From: an uncultured Prevotellaceae bacterium
GTDB lineage: Bacteria > Bacteroidota > Bacteroidia > Bacteroidales > Bacteroidaceae
NCBI GenBank assembly: GCA_946405695.1
Contig: CAMJIA010000026.1
Coordinates: 1-19,808, forward strand
Length of the DNA stretch: 19,808 nucleotides
Reading direction: 5' to 3'
Shown: piece by piece, positions 15,213-19,808 of the stretch
Position numbering within the stretch: the stretch's first letter is position 1
How the letters are laid out: each line of letters begins with the position of its first letter
Translations under genes and position numbers: made by a program
The notes under the pieces: model-generated
What the model saw: the letters and a program-made list of their open reading frames with translations, nothing else
Told to the model about the DNA's origin: nothing
The model's database searches: none

Positions 15213-15240
15213 TTTAATGTTTAATTTTCAATGTTTAATG
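15213..15240. repeat. Four 7-bp tandem repeats filling the receptor-dehydrogenase spacer
   Basis: TTTAATG, TTTAATT, TTCAATG and TTTAATG follow without a gap and occupy nearly the whole 32-bp space between the TonB-receptor stop and the dehydrogenase ATG. There is no Shine-Dalgarno sequence in it. Confidence 0.8.
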
Positions 15241-15241
15241 T

Positions 15242-17113
15242 TTAGAAGTTCACGCTCACGCCACCCATAAATGTAGCACGGGGCATGGGATAGCCGAGGT
15301 TGATCTCGTAGCTTTGTGCCAACAGGTTTTCACCACGCGCCCAGATGCTGAGGACTTTCGTGGCAGCATAGGTAACGCTGGCGTTGACCAGACAGAAGTT
15401 CTCCTTGGTTTCGTTAGCGCCCACCTCGGTATAGAGATTGTTCACATACTGCACGCCCAGCGTAGCCAACCACTTGTCCTTACGGTAGTCGACACCCAGA
15501 TAGCCCGTAGCCTCTGGAGCCGCCACTATTTTCTCCTTCATGTGCAGGTACGATGCGTTGGCATTGATGTTGAAGCAGGAGCAGACAGGGTATTTTGCTT
15601 CTAGTTCAATACCCCAGTTCTCGATCTCGCCTGTGTTCACATTCTGCATATTGATGGTCTGAATCAGGTTGTCAGCCTTGATATAAAAGAGGTTGGCACC
15701 ATAGGTGAAGCCACCATTCAGACGATGACGCCACGACAGCTCGTAGTTCCATAGGCGCTCGGGCTTTAGGTCTTCGTTAGCTGACTTATAGAGGAACATC
15801 TCCTTGGGATTAGCACGACGGAAACCTTTGCTGACCATCGCCTTCACCTCGCCAGTAGCCATAGGACGGACAACGACACCTGCCTGAGGAATCCATTCAC
15901 CGCCAGCGATAGAGTGGTGGTCGTAGCGCAGTCCGGCATCTATGGTGAGCCAGTCGGTCAGGTCTTGGCGGAAATCCACATAGGCAGCAATGCCGTTGGC
16001 ACGTGAGTTACAACTCTGCATCAGACGCTGTGGGGTGGTCACCTCCTCGTCGGTCTCACGATTGGTATAGTAGGCACGTCCATAGAGATGCTGGTAGTCA
16101 ACGCCAACAGTGGTGCGGTTGCCTGCAAACAATTGGGCTGACTGGTAAAGGGAGATGCCGGAAACAGCATCCTTCGAGCGGAACAGGTCAGTCTGGGGCT
16201 TGCCGCCCTCCGCATTATAGCCATCGTTGATCTTATGACGTCCGAAGTTGGAATAGGCACTCAGCGCACCACTGGTCCAGCCGTAGTTGTTGGTCAGTGC
16301 TATCGATACCTCACCACGGGTGATATACTGGTCGTTCTCCAGCTTCAGCTGGGTGGTAGCACCAGGGTTTGAGGCATTCCAGTGTGTCACGTTACCACTC
16401 AGTGAGGCGCTCCAATTCTCGTTGATGTCATAGCCCAGCTTCAGGAAGCCGCCATACTGCTCAAAGCCCATATTTGGGCGATGGTTGTCAGTACGGCCAT
16501 ACTGTGCGGCAACGGTACTGCTGAACTTACCACTACGTACTTGGTTAGAAGCCTCGACCTGTACGGTACCATAGCTGCCCACAGCGATGTTGGCCTGTGT
16601 CGATGTTCCCTGGCTATAAGCAGGACGACGTGTTACGATGTTGATGACACCACCCATGGCATTAGAGCCATAGAGCACACTGGCAGGACCACGCAACACC
16701 TCCACACGGTCGGCCATCATCGTTTGATAGCTGTCGCTGAGGGGATGGCCATAGATGCCCTGATACTGTGGATGCCCATCGATGAGCACCATCAGCTGTC
16801 CTGTGCCACCCGATACACCACGAAGACTGATGCCTCCTGCGGCACCCGTTGATACGCCATAGCCTATCATGGAGCGTGAGGTGACAAAGAGTCCTGGCAC
16901 CTGTTGCATCACGGTAGGCAGGATGCTCGTCTGGTGCTCTTTGGTGAGGGCTTCGCGATTAATCACTGTTACTGTCATGGGCAGGTGACGCACGTCTATT
17001 GCATTGCGTGTACCTGTCACTACCACCTCTTGCAGAGCCAAAGAGTCAGCGGTCTGCGCATGTGCGACCGTTGCTGTCAGTGCTACGATAGCAAGGGATA
17101 TCATTTTTTTCAT
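15242..17113 (-). CDS. TonB-dependent outer-membrane receptor
   Basis: This 623-residue protein is an energy-coupled outer-membrane transporter of the vitamin B12/siderophore (BtuB/CirA-like) size class. It has a signal peptide (MKKMISLAIVALTATVAHAQ) and a TonB-box-like EVVVTGTR at 29-36. A plug domain spans about 40-160, with PMTVTVINREAL, GGISLRGVSGGTG, VLIDGHPQYQGIYG and VEVLRGPASVLYGSNAMGGVINIVTR. A 22-strand-type barrel ends in the classic terminal Phe (MGGVSVNF). It lacks the N-terminal carboxypeptidase-like domain of SusC/RagA glycan transporters, and no SusD lipoprotein gene is adjacent, so import of a metal chelate or cofactor is more likely than glycan. The cargo cannot be named. 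No cobalamin riboswitch precedes it; only 38 bp separate it from the hairpin upstream. Confidence 0.92.
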   Translation of the reverse strand: MKKMISLAIVALTATVAHAQTADSLALQEVVVTGTRNAIDVRHLPMTVTVINREALTKEHQTSILPTVMQQVPGLFVTSRSMIGYGVSTGAAGGISLRGVSGGTGQLMVLIDGHPQYQGIYGHPLSDSYQTMMADRVEVLRGPASVLYGSNAMGGVINIVTRRPAYSQGTSTQANIAVGSYGTVQVEASNQVRSGKFSSTVAAQYGRTDNHRPNMGFEQYGGFLKLGYDINENWSASLSGNVTHWNASNPGATTQLKLENDQYITRGEVSIALTNNYGWTSGALSAYSNFGRHKINDGYNAEGGKPQTDLFRSKDAVSGISLYQSAQLFAGNRTTVGVDYQHLYGRAYYTNRETDEEVTTPQRLMQSCNSRANGIAAYVDFRQDLTDWLTIDAGLRYDHHSIAGGEWIPQAGVVVRPMATGEVKAMVSKGFRRANPKEMFLYKSANEDLKPERLWNYELSWRHRLNGGFTYGANLFYIKADNLIQTINMQNVNTGEIENWGIELEAKYPVCSCFNINANASYLHMKEKIVAAPEATGYLGVDYRKDKWLATLGVQYVNNLYTEVGANETKENFCLVNASVTYAATKVLSIWARGENLLAQSYEINLGYPMPRATFMGGVSVNF

Positions 17114-17151
17114 TTCTCTAATAAGGTTTTATGTTGTGAATTACATAAGAA

Positions 17152-17179
17152 ATGGACTACGATGTGTACCGTAGCCCAT
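17152..17179 (-). terminator. Terminator-like hairpin after the CoA-transferase gene
   Basis: On the minus strand ATGGGCTACG pairs with CGTAGTCCAT (one G-U pair) around GTACACAT and is followed by TTCTTAT. In the plus-strand RNA the same position would be an A-C mismatch, so the structure favours the minus direction. It lies 28 bp after the stop codon. Confidence 0.65.
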
Positions 17180-17207
17180 TTTTTATAGACAAACGTGGAA
17201 CATCTTT

Positions 17208-18713
17208 TTACTTTACATACTCTGCAAAGTCGGTCAGGTGCATGTCGCCCTTGCGAGCCAGCGTGTCGTGCATGGCGAAGGCGGCAGTGAGGTTATGACG
17301 GGTCTGACCCATCTTCGAAATCTTCAGGTAGTCCCACAACAGCTGCTTGTAGTCGGGGTGTGCACAGTTCTCGATGATGCACTCAGCACGCTGTGCAGGC
17401 GACTTGCCACGCAGGTCGGCAATACCCTGTTCGGTAACGATGATGTTGACATCGTGCTCTGAGCTGTCCTGATGAGAAACAAAAGGAACAATCGACGAGA
17501 TGACACCACCCTTAGCCGTAGAAGGACAGGTGAAGATAGAAAGGTAGGCGTTGCGGATGAAGTCACCCGAACCACCGATACCATTCATCATCTTCGTACC
17601 GCTGATGTGGGTAGAGTTGACGTTACCATAGAGGTCGGCCTCGATGGCGGTATTAATGGCGATGACACCTAAGCGGCGGATGATTTCAGGCGAGTTAGAG
17701 ATCTCGCTCTGGCGCAGTGTCAGGTGCTGCTTCATGTAGTCCATATTGTCGTAAACCTGCATCAGACAGTCGTTAGAGACGGTCAGCGAGCAGGCGGAAG
17801 CGTCCTTCACACGACCATTGAGCATCATCTCGATGACAGAGTTCTGGATAACCTCCGTGTAGATGTTGAAGTCGGGCACGTGCTTGTCCTCACCCAAGGC
17901 GCCAAGGATGGCGTTAGCGGTAGAGCCCACACCACTCTGCAAGGGCAGGAACTCCTTGGGGATACGACCCTTGTGCATCTCCTCCACGAGGAACTCAGCA
18001 GTCAGGAAACCAATCTTATCGGTAACGGGGTCGCTGTCCTTGAAGGCACGGGCCTCGTCAGGGATGTTACACTCTACGACACCCACCACCTTCTCCTTGG
18101 GGATAGACACATAGGGCACACCGATGCGGTCGCTCACCTTCTCAATCATGATGGGCTTGCGGTAAGGGGGATCCAGAGGCTCATAGACGTCGTGGATGAA
18201 CTTGGCGTTGGGGTTGTGGAACGAGTTGAGCTCCAGGATGACATGCTTGGCCAGACGGGCTGCTGTAGGAGAGATACCACCAGCGGCAGTCAGGAAGACA
18301 TGATAGTCGTTGCCCACTTCTTCGATGTCGCAAACCTCCAAAATCGCCCAATCCAACGGACCATAGAAGCCATAACGCAGCTCCTGGGCCATGTGACTCA
18401 GGTGCAGGTCGTTGTAGGGAATCTCACCCAGATTGACGTGCTTGCGGAAGTCGGGGTTGGTGGTGTAGGGAGCACGATAGAGGATAGCCTGTGCATTGGC
18501 CAGGTCACCATCGGTCGACTGTCCGGTAGAAGCGCCCGTGAAGATAGCCACCTTGAACTCGCGGCCAGCCTCGTGCTCAGCCACAGCAATCTTTGCTAAC
18601 TCCTTGGTGGTAGCCTTAGCCACACCGGCAGGCGTAAAACCACTCATGGCGATATGGTCGCCATTCTTAATCAGTGCTGCAGCCTCTGCAGCAGTCATAC
18701 GTGTATAAGCCAT
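17208..18713 (-). CDS. Acetyl-CoA hydrolase / succinyl-CoA:acetate CoA-transferase family enzyme
   Basis: Members move CoA between acyl groups through a glutamyl-CoA thioester; in fermenting Bacteroidales this activity can make acetate from acetyl-CoA. The 501-residue protein (close to the 505 of AarC) has the GVGSTANAILGALG motif (261-274), the catalytic Glu in IYTEV (E287) and the oxyanion-loop GGSGDF at 380-385 followed by RNAYLSIF. ATG 18711-18713 starts MAYTRMTAAEAA, as expected; upstream in-frame codons to 18794 would cover the promoter and are rejected. Sequence alone does not separate hydrolase, succinate-dependent or propionate-dependent transferase activity. It is transcribed alone from a near-consensus promoter and ends before a hairpin. 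Confidence 0.9.
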   Translation of the reverse strand: MAYTRMTAAEAAALIKNGDHIAMSGFTPAGVAKATTKELAKIAVAEHEAGREFKVAIFTGASTGQSTDGDLANAQAILYRAPYTTNPDFRKHVNLGEIPYNDLHLSHMAQELRYGFYGPLDWAILEVCDIEEVGNDYHVFLTAAGGISPTAARLAKHVILELNSFHNPNAKFIHDVYEPLDPPYRKPIMIEKVSDRIGVPYVSIPKEKVVGVVECNIPDEARAFKDSDPVTDKIGFLTAEFLVEEMHKGRIPKEFLPLQSGVGSTANAILGALGEDKHVPDFNIYTEVIQNSVIEMMLNGRVKDASACSLTVSNDCLMQVYDNMDYMKQHLTLRQSEISNSPEIIRRLGVIAINTAIEADLYGNVNSTHISGTKMMNGIGGSGDFIRNAYLSIFTCPSTAKGGVISSIVPFVSHQDSSEHDVNIIVTEQGIADLRGKSPAQRAECIIENCAHPDYKQLLWDYLKISKMGQTRHNLTAAFAMHDTLARKGDMHLTDFAEYVK

Positions 18714-18722
18714 AATTAGTAT

Positions 18723-18736
18723 AAATTTGCAAATTT
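18723..18736. promoter_or_regulatory. 14-bp perfect palindrome in the CoA-transferase leader
   Basis: AAATTTGCAAATTT is a perfect palindrome located just downstream of the -7 box (18742-18749), at or immediately after the predicted transcription start and 9 bp before the ATG. It could be an operator, or chance in AT-rich DNA. Confidence 0.4.
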
Positions 18737-18741
18737 GCCTG

Positions 18742-18773
18742 CAAAGGTACAAATTAACAAGCAAAAAGCCAAA
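18742..18773 (-). promoter_or_regulatory. Bacteroidetes primary-sigma promoter of the CoA-transferase gene
   Basis: On the minus strand TTTG (18770-18773), exactly 20 bases and TACCTTTG (18742-18749) match the -33/-7 consensus with the same spacing as the U32 promoter. The -7 box is 28 bp before the ATG. The whole promoter fits in the 67-bp gap after the trhA-like gene. Confidence 0.8.
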
Positions 18774-18780
18774 AGAATTA

Positions 18781-19431
18781 TTATAAATATTCAATCAAGA
18801 CGTCCCAGACAGCGATGATATGACAGACGGAACCTGCAAGGACGAAGAAGTGGAACACGGAGTGCATATACTTCTTCTTGTGTAGTGAGTAGAAGAGTGC
18901 GCCCGTGATGTAGCAGACCCCCTCAGCGACAATCCACACGAAGGCGGCCGTGGAGACGCTGTCAATCAAGGGTTTGAAGGCTACCAGCACGCTCAGTCCC
19001 ATGCCGATGAAACAGAATGTCTCAACGTTGGAGTGCTCCTTCAATCGGATAAAGCTGATAATGGTACCTACAATGGCACAGACCCACACAAACGAGAACA
19101 GCGACCACCCCCAATAGCCTTGGGTGCGCAGGGCAATGAGTGTCAGTGGGGAGTAGCTGCCTGCGATGTGCCAGTAGATGGCAGCATGGTCCCATTTGCG
19201 GAACCGTTCACGCCATTTGGAACGCAAGGGAACGGCGTGATACACCGTTGAGGCCACGTACGACCCCATCATGCCAAACAGATACAGACAGACGCCCAGA
19301 CGAGCCCACGGGTTGTCACCCCTGAACGACAGCCACAGAAATATGGCGCCAAAGACAGCCCCCATGACGATGCCTCCGGCATGCGACCATGAGTTCCATA
19401 ATTCTTCCTTGTGAGTGTACCTGATAGCCAT
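18781..19431 (-). CDS. Hemolysin III / TrhA-like seven-helix membrane protein (PAQR superfamily)
   Basis: The 216-residue protein has about seven hydrophobic helices. It shows the conserved polar residues of the hemolysin III branch: EELWNSWSHAGG near the N-terminus, STVYHA with Ser and His, KWDHAAIYWHIAGSYSPLT, and HSVFHFFVLAGSVCH near the C-terminus, which together form the probable metal site. E. coli TrhA is linked to membrane-energy homeostasis; real haemolytic activity is doubtful for most members. ATG 19429-19431 is chosen because the family begins within a few residues and because a TATCTTTG promoter box lies at 19474-19481; an in-frame TTG at 19476 would overlap that box. The downstream gene has its own promoter. 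Confidence 0.88.
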   Translation of the reverse strand: MAIRYTHKEELWNSWSHAGGIVMGAVFGAIFLWLSFRGDNPWARLGVCLYLFGMMGSYVASTVYHAVPLRSKWRERFRKWDHAAIYWHIAGSYSPLTLIALRTQGYWGWSLFSFVWVCAIVGTIISFIRLKEHSNVETFCFIGMGLSVLVAFKPLIDSVSTAAFVWIVAEGVCYITGALFYSLHKKKYMHSVFHFFVLAGSVCHIIAVWDVLIEYL

Positions 19432-19473
19432 ATTGCGACGCCACACTCTGCCCTTTAGGTCAGAGAACGGCTG

Positions 19474-19481
19474 CAAAGATA
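19474..19481 (-). promoter_or_regulatory. -7 box for the hemolysin III-like gene
   Basis: The minus strand reads TATCTTTGC, a TAnnTTTG match 42 bp before the ATG. No TTTG is seen 20 bp further upstream. The palindrome arrays start about 58 bp upstream of it. Confidence 0.55.
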
Positions 19482-19538
19482 CATAATAATTATGAATTAT
19501 GATGGCATCGCCACACTTTTTTCAAAAAGAATTATATT

Positions 19539-19597
19539 AATAACCCAAGGTTATTCGGCAATAAGGCACGCTTATTGTTCAATAATGTACGTTTAAA
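19539..19597. repeat. Palindrome array A: three 17-nt inverted repeats, 21-bp period
   Basis: Units begin at 19539, 19560 and 19581. AATAACC-caa-GGTTATT is a perfect 7+7 inverted repeat and AATAAG-gcacg-CTTATT a perfect 6+6 one. AATAAT-gtacg-TTTAAA is a decayed third copy. Gaps between units are 4 bp. The unit length and near-helical spacing fit three dimer binding sites on one face of DNA. No regulator gene is in the window. Confidence 0.75.
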
Positions 19598-19630
19598 GCT
19601 AGCAATCGTCTGCATTAAGTGATTTTATTG
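19598..19630. other. Gene-free DNA between the two palindrome arrays
   Basis: This belongs to the 340-bp gene-free stretch 19432-19771. Within that stretch I see the -7 box at 19474-19481, the two palindrome arrays, and no convincing gene or terminator. The 33 bp here are AT-rich and show only a loose AAT...ATT symmetry at 19604-19616. Confidence 0.5.
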
Positions 19631-19691
19631 ATTCCCAGTTAGGGAATTTTAGATTCCCAAGCAGGGAGCAAAATATTCCCAGTCAGGGAAA
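19631..19691. repeat. Palindrome array B: three 17-nt inverted repeats, 22-bp period
   Basis: Units begin at 19631, 19653 and 19675: ATTCCC-agtta-GGGAAT (perfect 6+6), ATTCCC-aagca-GGGAGC and ATTCCC-agtca-GGGAAA. The left half ATTCCC is identical in all three and the GGGA core of the right half is kept. Unit length (17) and spacing geometry match array A although the sequence differs. Confidence 0.85.
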
Positions 19692-19771
19692 AACGTTTGT
19701 TATTCCTATCTGTTTGTGTCACATACCAGTCCCTAGACACGCCTGAGCCTTAATGGCCCTATTAGTTGTTA

Positions 19772-19808
19772 TTAGAAGTTCAGGACAATCGTCGCCTCCT
19801 GTCCCACC
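19772..19808 (-). CDS. Possible 3' end of an outer-membrane beta-barrel protein gene, cut by window edge
   Basis: On the minus strand a frame open to the edge ends VGQEATIVLNF and a TAA stop at 19772-19774. Alternating hydrophobic residues with a terminal Phe are typical of outer-membrane barrels such as TonB-dependent receptors. Eleven codons are too few for a firm call. Nothing resembling a strong terminator follows it; a weak GTGTC...GACAC pair lies at about 19717-19741. Confidence 0.3.
   Translation of the reverse strand, partial: VGQEATIVLNF

Noticed and set aside
15242..17113. SusC-type glycan transporter of a pectin utilisation locus
   Set aside because: The protein is short (623 residues), lacks the N-terminal carboxypeptidase-like domain, has no SusD neighbour and is several genes away from the pectate lyase on the other strand.
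17114..17207. Cobalamin or other riboswitch before the TonB receptor
   Set aside because: Only one small hairpin is present and no B12-box-like or other conserved core can be seen in 94 bp.
17724..18599. Plus-strand open frame of 291 codons opposite the CoA-transferase
   Set aside because: Same reason: an antisense shadow of a strongly conserved enzyme, with Val/Leu/His-rich low-information sequence.
18714..18794. Longer CoA-transferase starting at 18794
   Set aside because: The extension spans the -33 and -7 promoter boxes and the stop of the neighbouring gene.
19432..19476. TTG start for the hemolysin III-like protein at 19476
   Set aside because: It overlaps the TATCTTTG box; the ATG at 19429-19431 fits the family start.
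19539..19691. CRISPR array
   Set aside because: Units are 17-nt palindromes with gaps of only 4-5 bp, three copies of each of two sequences; there are no 25-40 bp spacers and no cas genes.

Overview
The window looks like chromosomal DNA of a Bacteroidales bacterium, most likely Prevotella or a close relative. This rests on the protein types (Bacteroidales-style PL1 pectate lyase with a YDLMGRRV-type C-terminus, U32 protein, acidic RpoN), on the near absence of Shine-Dalgarno sequences, and on repeated promoter boxes of the Bacteroidetes form TAnnTTTG, two of them with a TTTG box exactly 20 bases upstream. The genus is inferred from memory of protein families, not from a search.

Layout. (1) Positions 1-3697, minus strand: a compact housekeeping run read from right to left as a conserved hypothetical gene, rpoN, a PAP2-like membrane protein, purE and the 5' part of ispG. 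A divergent promoter region (about 3740-3797) separates it from (2) 3820-6421, plus strand: two tandem, overlapping paralogues of secreted MINPP/phytase-like histidine phosphatases. (3) 6398-8138, minus strand: a U32 protein with an Fe-S-type cysteine cluster, followed by SufE. The sufE 3' end overlaps the second phosphatase by 24 bp. (4) 8262-12394, plus strand: a secreted pectate lyase with its own terminator, then a secreted alpha/beta-hydrolase esterase and a membrane-anchored papain-like peptidase that overlap by ATGA. (5) 12435-18713, minus strand: cysS, a YqhD-type iron alcohol dehydrogenase, a TonB-dependent receptor and an acetyl-CoA hydrolase/CoA-transferase, in three transcription units with visible terminators and promoters. 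(6) 18781-19431, minus strand: a hemolysin III/TrhA-like membrane protein. (7) 19432-19771: a gene-free stretch of 340 bp. It holds two arrays of three 17-nt inverted repeats each, spaced 21 and 22 bp apart. At the right edge is a possible 3' end of an outer-membrane beta-barrel gene.

How the genes fit together. Regions 2 and 4 supply secreted hydrolases (phosphate release from inositol phosphates, pectin cleavage, ester and peptide cleavage), as expected of a gut or rumen glycan degrader. The CoA-transferase and alcohol dehydrogenase belong to fermentative metabolism. The rest is housekeeping.

No tRNA, rRNA, insertion sequence, CRISPR array or known defence system is seen. The least explained structures are the palindrome arrays at 19539-19691 and the 7-, 8- and 9-bp tandem repeats that fill several short spacers between co-directional genes. 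I do not claim a new multi-gene system; these are the best candidates for undescribed biology.
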